In this document: positions 33,874-43,000 of the stretch, in pieces
Position numbering within the stretch: the stretch's first letter is position 1
Layout: the number at the start of each line of letters is the position of its first letter
Assembly: GCA_934408585.1 (NCBI GenBank)
Contig: CAKRVA010000009.1
Location: 1-58,165, forward strand
Direction: 5' to 3'
DNA from: an uncultured Lachnospiraceae bacterium
Lineage (GTDB): Bacteria > Bacillota > Clostridia > Lachnospirales > Lachnospiraceae
DNA length: 58,165 nt
The notes under the pieces: model-generated
Database searches by the model: none
Seen by the model: the letters and a program-made list of their open reading frames with translations, nothing else
Told to the model about the DNA's origin: nothing
Translations under genes and position numbers: made by a program

Positions 33874-35094
33874 ATGAAAGAAAAAGTAATCTTAGCGTAC
33901 TCAGGTGGTCTTGATACTACCGCAATTATTCCCTGGTTAAAGGAAAACTTCAATTATGAAGTTGTATGTGTCTGCATCGACTGTGGCCAGGAAGAAGAAT
34001 TGGACGGTCTGGAAGAAAGAGCAAAATACTGCGGAGCTGAAAAATTATACATCCTGAATGTTATTGATGAATTCTGTGATGACTATGTAGTTCCCTGTGT
34101 TCAGGCACACGCTGTTTATGAAAATAAATACTTATTAGGAACCTCTATGGCAAGACCTTTGATTGCCAAGAAGTTAGTTGAAATTGCACGTAAAGAGGGT
34201 GCTGTTGCTATCTGCCACGGTGCTACCGGTAAAGGAAATGACCAGATTCGTTTCGAACTTGGTATCAAAGCATTTGCTCCGGACCTCAAGATTATTGCTG
34301 CATGGAGAAATGACAAGTGGACACTTGATTCCCGTGAATCTGAAATTGAATATTGCAAGCAGCACGGCATTGACCTTCCGTTCTCCGCAGATTCCAGCTA
34401 TAGCCGTGACCGTAACCTCTGGCATATCAGCCATGAAGGCCTTGAATTGGAAGATCCTGCAAATGAACCAAACTATGATCACCTGTTAGTTCTTGGTGTT
34501 ACTCCTGAAAAAGCTCCGGATGAACCGGAATATGTAACCATGACTTTTGAAAAGGGTGTTCCGAAATCCGTAAATGGAAAAGAAATGAAAGTTTCTGATA
34601 TCATCCGTGAACTGAACCGTTTAGGTGGAAAACATGGTATCGGTATCGTTGATATTGTTGAAAACCGTGTTGTTGGTATGAAATCCCGTGGTGTATATGA
34701 AACACCGGGTGGAACCATTCTTTATGAAGCACATCAGCAGCTTGAAGAATTGATTCTTGACCGTGACACCTATGCTGTTAAAATGGATATGGGCAACAAG
34801 ATGGCTCAGATTGTTTACGAAGGAAAATGGTTTACTCCTCTTCGTGAAGCGGTTCAGGCATTTATTGAATCTACCCAGAAGTATGTAACCGGTGAAGTAA
34901 AGTTCAAACTCTACAAGGGTAACATCATCAAAGCCGGCACTACTTCCCCATATTCTCTTTACAATGAAAGCATTGCATCTTTCACAACCGGTGATTTGTA
35001 TGACCACCATGACGCAGAAGGATTCATCAACCTCTTTGGTCTTTCCACTAAGGTTCGTGCTATGAAGATGCAGGAAAATGGAGAGTTAAAATAA
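33874..35094 (+). CDS. argG: Argininosuccinate synthase
   Basis: A 406-residue ATP-dependent ligase that joins citrulline and aspartate. The PP-loop AYSGGLDTT is at 8-16, the GATGKGNDQIRFE region binds citrulline and aspartate, and SADSSYSRDRNLWH is conserved in the family. Length is normal. GGAGG lies 8 bases before the ATG. argH and argF are not in this window, so the last steps are encoded elsewhere. The gene faces the argC operon across a shared control region. Confidence 0.96.
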   Translation: MKEKVILAYSGGLDTTAIIPWLKENFNYEVVCVCIDCGQEEELDGLEERAKYCGAEKLYILNVIDEFCDDYVVPCVQAHAVYENKYLLGTSMARPLIAKKLVEIARKEGAVAICHGATGKGNDQIRFELGIKAFAPDLKIIAAWRNDKWTLDSRESEIEYCKQHGIDLPFSADSSYSRDRNLWHISHEGLELEDPANEPNYDHLLVLGVTPEKAPDEPEYVTMTFEKGVPKSVNGKEMKVSDIIRELNRLGGKHGIGIVDIVENRVVGMKSRGVYETPGGTILYEAHQQLEELILDRDTYAVKMDMGNKMAQIVYEGKWFTPLREAVQAFIESTQKYVTGEVKFKLYKGNIIKAGTTSPYSLYNESIASFTTGDLYDHHDAEGFINLFGLSTKVRAMKMQENGELK

Positions 35095-35391
35095 GTGGAC
35101 AATGTGATTACTTTATTAATCTCTTATGCCATTATCATGAATATTGTTGGCTTTGCCCTGATGGGCATTGACAAGCACAAAGCAAAAAAAAGGGCCTTCC
35201 GGATTCCGGAAGCGACCCTTTTTACAGTTGCGCTGATTGGAGGCAGTATTGGCTCCATTCTTGGTATGTATATTTTTCGCCACAAAACGCGCCATCGCAG
35301 CTTTGTATATGGGATGCCTGCTATTTTAATTCTTCAGGTCATCCTTATTGCATTGATCTTTATGGCACCAATTGAAATCGCAATTATTTAG
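35095..35391 (+). CDS. DUF1294 membrane protein
   Basis: A 98-residue protein with three hydrophobic segments and the family motif region GMYIFRHKTRHRSF. Function is unknown. It starts with GTG directly after the argG stop codon; GGAGAG lies 9 bases upstream within the end of argG, so it is translationally coupled. The hydrophilic DKHKAKKRAFRIPE loop separates the first two membrane segments. The following LytTR gene begins 14 bases later. Confidence 0.88.
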   Translation: MDNVITLLISYAIIMNIVGFALMGIDKHKAKKRAFRIPEATLFTVALIGGSIGSILGMYIFRHKTRHRSFVYGMPAILILQVILIALIFMAPIEIAII

Positions 35392-35405
35392 GAAAGGGAA
35401 AAACC

Positions 35406-36146
35406 ATGCACATTGCTATCTGTGATGATAATATTGCTGACCGCAAACAATTAGAACGTTTATTGGGCCGGGAGTCAGACCGACGCAAGACAGATACCGG
35501 TGTGTTTTTTTGTGACTCCTATGGAAATACGGAGCAGCTGCGCCACAATCCCATGCCATACGAGCTTTTCTTTCTTGACATGGTAGCGAACTCTCCAAAC
35601 GGATTGGAGTTTGCTCTCGAACTTGGTTCCCTCGGTGTAACTGCGCCCATTGTACTATGCGTTTCCAAACTTCCCTATCATGAAATGGCTTCCCGGCTTT
35701 CTTCTCTTCCGGAAAATATCCTTTTTTTGGAAAAACCAATTAAGACCGCTGAACTGGCAAGCATTCTCGACCACGCCATACAGTTGAACGCCAACCGCGT
35801 TTCTACGATTGAACTGCGCAACGACAAAGAAACCCGTTACGTATTTGCCCAAGACATTCTATACGTAACAGGCTCCTCTTCTTCGATTCATGCCCATCTG
35901 GCAGACCATGCCGATTTTCCGATACTGACTACCTCCGTAGAAAATTTCTTTTCTACGATTTCCATGTATCCGGATTTTGTTCTGCTGAATGAACATAACA
36001 TTATCAACTTATCTCATGTGGAAAATTTTCATGCGTTCCGCATCTGTTTCGATGATGGTACTTCCATCTCTTCTTCCCCATTTATCTATTCTCTGTTAAA
36101 AAAGACTTATCGGAATTATCTCTCCGATACTAAATCGTCACAATAA
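35406..36146 (+). CDS. LytTR family response regulator
   Basis: The 246-residue protein has an N-terminal receiver (acidic pair at 7-8, phosphorylatable Asp58 in FFLDMVAN, Lys in LEKPIKT near 109) and a C-terminal LytTR-type DNA-binding domain beginning near VSTIELRNDKETRYVFAQD. No sensor kinase is encoded next to it, so its partner is elsewhere or it acts without phosphorylation. GGAAAGGG lies about 7 bases before the ATG. The DNA-binding half is rather divergent. Its stop codon lies inside the end of the convergent degV gene, a 17-bp overlap. Confidence 0.83.
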   Translation: MHIAICDDNIADRKQLERLLGRESDRRKTDTGVFFCDSYGNTEQLRHNPMPYELFFLDMVANSPNGLEFALELGSLGVTAPIVLCVSKLPYHEMASRLSSLPENILFLEKPIKTAELASILDHAIQLNANRVSTIELRNDKETRYVFAQDILYVTGSSSSIHAHLADHADFPILTTSVENFFSTISMYPDFVLLNEHNIINLSHVENFHAFRICFDDGTSISSSPFIYSLLKKTYRNYLSDTKSSQ

Positions 36147-36966
36147 TTCCACCGTCATTGGCATACATGGTGCTGACTCCTGCCATCTCCAGAATTCGTA
36201 CTTCTTTAAACGAACATTTTTCCACCAGAAGCTTCTTAATATATTCTGCACGGTCCGGACAATTACATTGGGAAATCATCAGACTACGGTCTGTTACTTT
36301 ACCAACCTCTGCGCAAATCATATCTGCAATCTTTGCCAATGCCTTTTTCATACCGACTGTTTTGGCAAGCTGTACAATTTCTCCCTCTTTTGCCCCCATA
36401 ATTGGTTTGATGCTTAAGGTAGATGCAACAAAGGATTTTACATTTGTGATACGTCCGTTTTTCCGCAGCGTTTCAAGATTATCCAATACAAAATAAAGCT
36501 TCATTTTGTCCCGGAACTCTATAAGACGCTTACAGATTTCTTCAAAAGAAACTCCCTCTTCCGACCACTTCGCTGCTTTCAAGGCAAGCTGCAGCTCTCC
36601 TACACTGGCTGCATGGGAATCACATACGAAAATATTCTTTTCTCCATGCTTTTCCTCGTACAGACTCTTTCCCACAAGGGCACTGTTATAGCTGCCACTC
36701 AGTTTGGAGGAAAGTGTAAATACAAATATATTTTCTGCATCCGTTTCGTAGGCCTTCATGTATTTCTCAGGAGAAGGACAGCAGGAACGTGGGCAGTTTT
36801 TGGACGCTGCTACCTTTTCCAAAAATACCTTCTGATTAAAATCTTCATCATCCTGTATATGTTCCCCATCCACCTCAAGACCGAGTGGAATATTGACAAA
36901 TCTTGCATCAGTTTTATATTCTTCCGGGAATTCACAACAACTGTCTGCAATTATCTTATAACTCAT
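36130..36966 (-). CDS. DegV family fatty-acid-binding protein
   Basis: A 278-residue DegV protein. Members bind a fatty acid and, in some Firmicutes, serve as the FakB part of the fatty-acid kinase. The lipid-contacting motif SSKLSGSYNSA lies near 88-98, with RKNGRI near 163. No fakA gene is nearby. GAGGAG lies 6 bases before the ATG. A perfect-spacing promoter lies upstream at 37017-37045, so it is a single-gene unit. Confidence 0.9.
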   Translation of the reverse strand: MSYKIIADSCCEFPEEYKTDARFVNIPLGLEVDGEHIQDDEDFNQKVFLEKVAASKNCPRSCCPSPEKYMKAYETDAENIFVFTLSSKLSGSYNSALVGKSLYEEKHGEKNIFVCDSHAASVGELQLALKAAKWSEEGVSFEEICKRLIEFRDKMKLYFVLDNLETLRKNGRITNVKSFVASTLSIKPIMGAKEGEIVQLAKTVGMKKALAKIADMICAEVGKVTDRSLMISQCNCPDRAEYIKKLLVEKCSFKEVRILEMAGVSTMYANDGGIIVTI

Positions 36967-37016
36967 AATTTTCTCCTCTTTTACATTACTGTTTTATGTA
37001 GTTTTCATTACTACGT

Positions 37017-37045
37017 ATAATAACATTGTTCTTTAGTTTTGTAAA
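37017..37045 (-). promoter_or_regulatory. Promoter of the degV gene
   Basis: Read leftward, TTTACA (37040-37045) and TATTAT (37017-37022) are separated by 17 bases, close to consensus. It diverges from the malic enzyme promoter 30 bases away. Confidence 0.75.
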
Positions 37046-37073
37046 GTATTAAATGAAAACAATAAGAGAACCC

Positions 37074-37102
37074 TTGTCACTAAACGGATTCTAGTATATG
37101 AT
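37074..37102 (+). promoter_or_regulatory. Promoter of the malic enzyme gene
   Basis: TTGTCA (37074-37079) and TATGAT (37097-37102) are separated by 17 bases. The start codon lies about 38 bases downstream of the -10. Confidence 0.75.
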
Positions 37103-37140
37103 ATTCATTAGAAAAATATGTATTTATGAGGAGAATGAGA

Positions 37141-38295
37141 ATGAACACTTACGAAAAAGCATTAATGCTCCATGAACAATGGAATGGAAAAATTGAAACC
37201 GTATCCAAGGCACCTGTTAAAAACCGCGAAGATTTAGCAATTGCCTATACTCCCGGTGTTGCTGAACCCTGTAAGGTAATTGCAGAAGACAAAGAAGCTG
37301 CATACAAATACACCATGAAAGCAAACACCATTGCCGTTGTTTCTGACGGAAGTGCTGTTCTCGGACTTGGTAACATTGGTCCTTATGCCGCAATGCCGGT
37401 TATGGAAGGAAAAGCCGTACTTTTTAAAGAATTTGGCGGTGTCAATGCTGTACCGATTTGTTTAAATACACAGGATACCGAAGAAATTATCAAAGCAGTC
37501 ACTTACCTTGCTCCGGGTTTTGGCGGAATTAATCTGGAGGACATCAGTGCTCCCCGTTGCTTCGAAATTGAAGAACGTTTAAAAGCAACTCTTGATATTC
37601 CGGTATTCCATGATGACCAGCACGGTACTGCCATCGTTGTACTTGCTGCTACTATTAATGCATTAAAAATCACAGGCAAGAAGAAAGAAGCATGTAAAGT
37701 CATTGTAAATGGTGCCGGAAGTGCCGGAATCGCAATTACAAAGCTTCTTTTGAATTACGGTTTTAAAAATATTATTCTTTGTGACCGTACCGGTATTGTA
37801 TCCAAAGACAGAACCGATTTGAACTGGATGAAAAAGCAGATGCTTGAAATTACGAACCCGGATAACGAAACCGGCTCCCTTGCCGATGCCATGAAAAACT
37901 CTGATATTTTCGTTGGTGTATCTGCTCCGGATACCGTTACAACAGAAATGGTAAAATCCATGAACAGCGACCCGATTATTTTTGCAATGGCAAACCCGGT
38001 TCCGGAAATCATGCCGGATGTTGCAAAAGCTGCCGGTGCAAGAATTATTGGAACCGGACGAAGCGATTTCCCGAATCAGATAAACAACGTAGTTGCTTTC
38101 CCCGGTATTTTCAAGGGTGCTCTGGAAGGTCGTGCTTCCCAGATTACTGAAGAAATGAAGCTTGCTGCTGCAGAAGCCATTGCTTCTCTTGTTTCCGACG
38201 AAGAGCTTGATGAAGAACATATCATGCCGGAAGCTTTCAACCCTAAGGTTGCCGAAGTCGTTGCAGCAGCAGTAAAAGCACATATTCAGAAATAA
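37141..38295 (+). CDS. NAD(P)-dependent malic enzyme
   Basis: A 384-residue cytosolic enzyme that oxidatively decarboxylates malate to pyruvate. It has the short bacterial form. Catalytic and metal-binding stretches include AYTPGVAEP, KANTIAVVSDGSAVLGLG and FHDDQHGTA, and the Rossmann motif is NGAGSAGIAI. The ATG at 37141 is chosen because GAGGAG lies 7 bases upstream; an ATG 15 bases earlier overlaps that site. Short malic enzymes are usually NAD-linked in Firmicutes, but the cofactor is not certain. Confidence 0.94.
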   Translation: MNTYEKALMLHEQWNGKIETVSKAPVKNREDLAIAYTPGVAEPCKVIAEDKEAAYKYTMKANTIAVVSDGSAVLGLGNIGPYAAMPVMEGKAVLFKEFGGVNAVPICLNTQDTEEIIKAVTYLAPGFGGINLEDISAPRCFEIEERLKATLDIPVFHDDQHGTAIVVLAATINALKITGKKKEACKVIVNGAGSAGIAITKLLLNYGFKNIILCDRTGIVSKDRTDLNWMKKQMLEITNPDNETGSLADAMKNSDIFVGVSAPDTVTTEMVKSMNSDPIIFAMANPVPEIMPDVAKAAGARIIGTGRSDFPNQINNVVAFPGIFKGALEGRASQITEEMKLAAAEAIASLVSDEELDEEHIMPEAFNPKVAEVVAAAVKAHIQK

Positions 38296-38309
38296 TAACC
38301 GGAGTGGAC

Positions 38310-39266
38310 ATGATACAGCCATTATGGTATGGAAAACCTTACTATTCCCTGGATGCCTACTGTAAAAACACATACCACCAGAAATTATATAAAATTGCTT
38401 TAAATGCAGGGCTTACCTGTCCCAACCGGGATGGCACCCTGGATACGCGTGGCTGCATTTTTTGCAGTGGCGAGGGAAGCGGGGATTTTTCCAAAAGAAT
38501 TACGGCAGAAAGTGATTTTTCCGGAATCATTGAAGATTCTTTGTCCCAAATTCATAACAAGAAGACAGGAAATCGTTATATTGCTTATTTTCAGTCTTTT
38601 ACGAATACTTATGGACCGGTAGCATATCTGGAACGCATTTACCGCCTGGCGCTTAAGCATCCGGATGTTGCCGGTATCTCGATTGCAACGCGGCCGGATT
38701 GTCTTTCGGAAGAAATTTTACAGCTCCTTGGTACGCTTTTAAAAGAGTTTCCCGGAAAATTCATCTGGGTGGAACTTGGTCTGCAGAGTATCCATGAAAA
38801 AACAGCTCAGTTCATCCGCAGAGGATATTCTCTCCCCTGTTTTGAACAGGCTGTTTCTGACCTGACTGATATTGGAATTCCAACAATCGTTCATATTATT
38901 CTGGGATTACCCGATGAATCCGTTTCACAACAGCTGGAAAACATTTCCTATTTGAATACACTTCCCATCCGGGGGATAAAGCTTCAGCTTCTTCATCTTC
39001 TAAAAGGTACGGATTTAGGTATTCTTTATGAGCAGGAACCGGAACGTTATCACTCCTATGAATCTATGGAGGAATATCTTGCCGTTCTGATTTCTTGTCT
39101 GGAACATTTGCGACCTGATATTGTCGTTCACCGGCTTACCGGCGATGCACCAAAGAATTTGCTTCTATCTCCCGAATGGAGTCTTCATAAAAGAACGGTT
39201 TTAAATACGCTTCATCATCTGATGAAGCAACAATCCACTTATCAGGGACGGCTTTACCTTCCCTGA
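38310..39266 (+). CDS. TIGR01212/YhcC family radical SAM protein
   Basis: The 318-residue protein has the extended iron-sulfur cysteine pattern of the YhcC family, CPNRDGTLDTRGCIFC near 35-50, instead of the usual CxxxCxxC. It also has the radical SAM features ATRPDCL and WVELGLQS. The substrate is unknown; related proteins (Elp3-like) act on tRNA or proteins. The ATG at 38310 is preferred over a GTG 6 bases earlier because GGAG lies 5 bases upstream. It follows the malic enzyme gene by 14 bases, so they are probably cotranscribed. Confidence 0.88.
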   Translation: MIQPLWYGKPYYSLDAYCKNTYHQKLYKIALNAGLTCPNRDGTLDTRGCIFCSGEGSGDFSKRITAESDFSGIIEDSLSQIHNKKTGNRYIAYFQSFTNTYGPVAYLERIYRLALKHPDVAGISIATRPDCLSEEILQLLGTLLKEFPGKFIWVELGLQSIHEKTAQFIRRGYSLPCFEQAVSDLTDIGIPTIVHIILGLPDESVSQQLENISYLNTLPIRGIKLQLLHLLKGTDLGILYEQEPERYHSYESMEEYLAVLISCLEHLRPDIVVHRLTGDAPKNLLLSPEWSLHKRTVLNTLHHLMKQQSTYQGRLYLP

Positions 39267-39287
39267 CCATTTTGCAGGAGCGTGTAT

Positions 39288-39800
39288 ATGCAGGAACCAT
39301 TAACGTTATACAAATTAATTATTTTATATATGCTTGGAAGGGTTGATTTTCCACTCACAAAAGCTCAGATTGGAGATTTCATTCTGGAAAAACAGTATAC
39401 CAACTTTCTGACCCTGCAACAGGCCATCGGAGAACTCATTGATGCGGATATGGTCGTTGCTCAATCCATCCGCAACCGGACCCATTTAAGCATAACGAAA
39501 GAGGGATTGGATACTCTTCATTTTTTCAGCAATGAAATCGGGGATGCCATTAAAGCAGATATCGATACGTATTTGAAAGAAAACGAAATTGAACTGCGTA
39601 ATGAAGTATCTATATTGGCAGATTATTATAAATCGACCTCCGGAGAATACGAAGCGCATCTGACGGCAAAAGACAAAGATATTCATCTCGTAGATATCAC
39701 CATTTCCGTTCCTGTCGAGGAGACAGCCATTTCCATTTGTGATAACTGGCAAAAGAAAAATCAGGAGATTTATCAGTATTTAATAAACCAGCTTTTCTAA
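39288..39800 (+). CDS. DUF4364 family protein
   Basis: The 170-residue protein matches DUF4364, a Clostridia family with a winged-helix-like N-terminal half (KLIILYMLGRVDFPLTKAQI, and HLSITKEGLDTL) and an alpha/beta C-terminal half. It probably binds DNA, but no function is established. AGGAG lies 7 bases before the ATG. It ends the malic enzyme-radical SAM unit; a perfect 12-bp terminator stem overlaps its stop codon. Confidence 0.85.
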   Translation: MQEPLTLYKLIILYMLGRVDFPLTKAQIGDFILEKQYTNFLTLQQAIGELIDADMVVAQSIRNRTHLSITKEGLDTLHFFSNEIGDAIKADIDTYLKENEIELRNEVSILADYYKSTSGEYEAHLTAKDKDIHLVDITISVPVEETAISICDNWQKKNQEIYQYLINQLF

Positions 39801-39823
39801 AAACAGAAAAGCTGGTCTTTTTA
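39787..39823. terminator. Bidirectional intrinsic terminator
   Basis: ACCAGCTTTTCT (39787-39798) and AGAAAAGCTGGT (39805-39816) form a perfect 12-bp stem with a 6-base loop. A T-tract follows on the right, and TTTATTAAAT follows in the leftward direction. It overlaps the DUF4364 stop codon and also serves the convergent DUF5722 gene. Confidence 0.93.
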
Positions 39824-39825
39824 TT

Positions 39826-41667
39826 TTATCGATATATTTCACTCCAACTGGAGATTCCAATAATTGATTTTGCAAATTCAGTATAAGCTTCATGCTCTGC
39901 GGTATCAATGTATTTAAACACATTATAAATCTGTTTTCTCGTTCCCCCGCCCACATGATTCAAACCAAAGGAAAGTCCCTGTGCCACTTCCTCCGGTGCA
40001 TCCGTCTGACGGTTCAACAGGAATCCATCAATATCTTTATAATGCTCTGCCTTGTAATACGCATAAGCAAATGCCGCTGCCTGTACCGCTTCTCCATTTC
40101 TGGAGGTATATCCCTGCTCAGACAGAATAATACTTCTTACCTCTCCATTCGGATTCAGCAGATAATCCTGATTCATATAATTTACCAGGACTTCAATATT
40201 TGCCATGGAAATCATCGAAGTTCCCGCATTATGCTCAATATACTTGGAGCTTTTCCATGTACTTGGTTCTGTCAGAGGTACATTGTATGGATGTTGTGCA
40301 AGTCCCCAGTCAATATCCCCTTTCGATTTAATGTTCCGGCTGAACTCATCCAGAATATCTCTTCCATCATAGTTTGTATTATTTTTAATGTTACGGTCCC
40401 ATTGCTGGTCAATCGGCATATATACTCTCGCACTGGAGCTGACACTCTTAATTGCATTGTAAAATACCCGGAATGCTTTCGCATATTCTTCCACATAAGT
40501 TGCGGTGTCTGTGTACTCCATATAATTCCATTCCTTACGGGCATTAATCTCATTGGCGATCACCCAGTTGGATATTTTTCCGTGTTGTGTATTGGAATAC
40601 CGTTCTGCAAGGAAAGAACCAATAGCTGCCATATATTCTACACCGGATTCTTCCGCACCGTTAAACATATAATATGGTGCCGAACCGCCATTACGGGCCT
40701 TTGGATGAACCAGCTGTGGATATGCTCCCGAATAATTGTTCAATATAATTGCGGTTGTTGTAATGCCCTTTGCCGTCAACGTACTAAATACAAGGTCATA
40801 CTCCGCAATAACCTGTCCGTTAAATGCGTATGTCTTTCCATTATAAGTATAATGAACCGTCGGATAAACGCTGCTTGTTGTCGGTCCGAGAATTCGTGCC
40901 ACCGGTATATTATATGCTGCCTGTTTTACGCCCAGGTCCTCCAGTTCCCCACCACGCAGCTTATTCGGGTCTACCAGAAGTCCTTTTTTCGATGCCGGCT
41001 GCTGATATACGGAAGAATATTTTGCAATAGCCTCCGGGTTGGTAATATACTGTGGGGTACATATCGGTACATACTTTCCATTATTTTTTACTGCAACAAC
41101 AAACTTTTTGAACAGCTTGCTGCTTGCCGTATTATAATTCAGGGACGTAAACAGTGACACCATATTGTCCTTGTAGTCTTTTGCAAGATAATCACTGTCT
41201 TCTTGAATTGCGGTGTCGTATGTATTCATAGCAAAAAGATAATAATACTTGTCATCACTTTCCGGTACGCCGTCACCTTCCAGCATAACTGCTACTTTTC
41301 CGGTTTCCGTATCGATTTTGCAGCTTGTAATCGAGGCAAATTCCGAATTGTTTTCGGAGGAAAGTACATGTTCCTCAGGACGTTCTTCATATGCTTCTTT
41401 GACAGCATTCCCTGCCTCTACAATATGACTGAGAATATCCTCCCCCAACACCGGAACAATTTCTTCGGGTATTTCCTCTTCTACCTCTTCTGCAATATCC
41501 TGTAATTCTTCTATGGCGTGTTTTTCTGACTGATTAATAAAGAATAAAATTCCACCTACCAGAGCAAGAAGAGCTGCGACGATAAGAACGACCAGAATAA
41601 TTTCTTTTTTGGTAAATGTCCGTTTTTTCCTGTTAGATACTCTTCTTTTCTTCCGTTTTACTTTCAT
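39826..41667 (-). CDS. DUF5722 glycosidase-like membrane-anchored protein
   Basis: The 613-residue protein starts with a very basic stretch and one transmembrane helix (about 22-44), so the rest is outside the cell. An acidic linker is followed by a beta domain and a predicted TIM-barrel region. The motif WVIANEINA places Glu373 where clan GH-A enzymes keep the acid/base, and IILSEQGYTS places Glu517 where the nucleophile would be. This pair supports a glycosidase role on cell-surface or environmental glycans, but the substrate is unknown and the assignment is by motif. The ATG is chosen over a TTG 3 bases upstream. The start overlaps the end of rarA by 35 bp. Confidence 0.75.
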   Translation of the reverse strand: MKVKRKKRRVSNRKKRTFTKKEIILVVLIVAALLALVGGILFFINQSEKHAIEELQDIAEEVEEEIPEEIVPVLGEDILSHIVEAGNAVKEAYEERPEEHVLSSENNSEFASITSCKIDTETGKVAVMLEGDGVPESDDKYYYLFAMNTYDTAIQEDSDYLAKDYKDNMVSLFTSLNYNTASSKLFKKFVVAVKNNGKYVPICTPQYITNPEAIAKYSSVYQQPASKKGLLVDPNKLRGGELEDLGVKQAAYNIPVARILGPTTSSVYPTVHYTYNGKTYAFNGQVIAEYDLVFSTLTAKGITTTAIILNNYSGAYPQLVHPKARNGGSAPYYMFNGAEESGVEYMAAIGSFLAERYSNTQHGKISNWVIANEINARKEWNYMEYTDTATYVEEYAKAFRVFYNAIKSVSSSARVYMPIDQQWDRNIKNNTNYDGRDILDEFSRNIKSKGDIDWGLAQHPYNVPLTEPSTWKSSKYIEHNAGTSMISMANIEVLVNYMNQDYLLNPNGEVRSIILSEQGYTSRNGEAVQAAAFAYAYYKAEHYKDIDGFLLNRQTDAPEEVAQGLSFGLNHVGGGTRKQIYNVFKYIDTAEHEAYTEFAKSIIGISSWSEIYR

Positions 41668-42997
41668 CAACTGTTTTTCCCTCTTTTTTTATTTTCTTCA
41701 TGTGCTCTTTAATTTTTACTTCATATCCATTTCCCGAGGGATGATAAAATTCTTTTCCGTTCAGTTCATATGGAAGATATTGTTGACGCACATAATTATT
41801 TTCATAATCGTGTGGATAAAGATATCCAACTCCATGCCCCAGCTTTGCAGCCCCTTTATAATGGGCATCCTGAAGATGGGAAGGTATAGGAAGGTTTCCC
41901 GTTTCTTCTACCATTTGCATTGCCTCTCCAATCGCCTTTATGCATGCGTCACTCTTTGGTGCACACGCTACATACATCGCTGCCTGCGCCAGAATAATCT
42001 GTGCTTCCGGCATTCCTACCCGTTCTGCCGCAAGTGATGCACTGACCGCAACCTGTAATGCCTGCGGGTCTGCCAGACCGACATCCTCTGCCGCATGAAT
42101 CATAATTCTTCTTGCAATAAAAGTTACACTTTCTCCTGCATAAAGCATTCTTGCCAGATAATAAACTGCAGCATCCGGGTCGGAACCACGCATACTTTTG
42201 ATAAATGCAGATATCGTATCATAGTGACAGTCCCCCGACTTATCATAGCGGACGGCTCTTTTTTGAATACACTCCTGAACCACCTCCAGGGTAAGATGAA
42301 TTTTTCCATCTTCCTTCCGAGGCGTTGTCATAATTCCAAGTTCCACTGCATTCAATGCAGAACGGGCATCTCCACCCGATAGCTCTGCAAGAAATTCCAA
42401 TGCGTCTTCCTCAATTACTGCATCATACGCTCCCATTCCTTTTTCCTTATCGGAAACAGCACGCATAATCAACTTTTTGATATCTTCTATTCCAAGTGGT
42501 TTCAGTTCAAAAATTCTGGAACGTGACAATAGTGCTCCATTCACTTCAAAATAAGGATTTTCTGTGGTTGCACCAATCAGAATAATCGTTCCGTCTTCTA
42601 CAAAAGGAAGAAGATAATCCTGCTGCCCCTTGTTAAAGCGATGAATTTCATCAATGAACAGGATGGTTCGTTTCCCATACATTCCCTGCAGGTCCTTTGC
42701 CTTCTTAACTACTTCTTCCATGTCCTTTTTTCCGGCAATCGTCGCATTTATCTGCGTAAATTCAGCACTCGTGGTATTTGCAATCACTTTTGCCAATGTT
42801 GTTTTTCCGGTTCCCGGAGGGCCGTAAAAAATAATGGAGCTCAATTTATCTGCCTGAATGGCACGGTACAATAGCTTGTCTTTCCCGATGATATGCTGCT
42901 GTCCTACGACCTCATCTAATGTCGTAGGGCGAATACGTGCTGCCAGGGGCGATTCTTTTTCCTGTTGTGTTTCTCTCATGTACTCAAACAAATCCAT
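41633..42997 (-). CDS. rarA: RarA/MgsA replication-associated recombination AAA+ ATPase
   Basis: A 454-residue AAA+ protein that works at stalled replication forks. Walker A is GPPGTGKT at 59-66 and Walker B is FIDEIHRF at 114-121. The sensor regions ATTENPYFEV and SGGDARSALN, and the C-terminal tetramerisation domain with AAEDVGLADP, are typical of the family. GAGGAG lies 9 bases before the ATG and overlaps the end of the upstream FNT gene, so the two are coupled. The 3' end overlaps the DUF5722 gene. Confidence 0.94.
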   Translation of the reverse strand: MDLFEYMRETQQEKESPLAARIRPTTLDEVVGQQHIIGKDKLLYRAIQADKLSSIIFYGPPGTGKTTLAKVIANTTSAEFTQINATIAGKKDMEEVVKKAKDLQGMYGKRTILFIDEIHRFNKGQQDYLLPFVEDGTIILIGATTENPYFEVNGALLSRSRIFELKPLGIEDIKKLIMRAVSDKEKGMGAYDAVIEEDALEFLAELSGGDARSALNAVELGIMTTPRKEDGKIHLTLEVVQECIQKRAVRYDKSGDCHYDTISAFIKSMRGSDPDAAVYYLARMLYAGESVTFIARRIMIHAAEDVGLADPQALQVAVSASLAAERVGMPEAQIILAQAAMYVACAPKSDACIKAIGEAMQMVEETGNLPIPSHLQDAHYKGAAKLGHGVGYLYPHDYENNYVRQQYLPYELNGKEFYHPSGNGYEVKIKEHMKKIKKEGKTVDESKTEEKKSI

Positions 42998-43000
42998 GGT

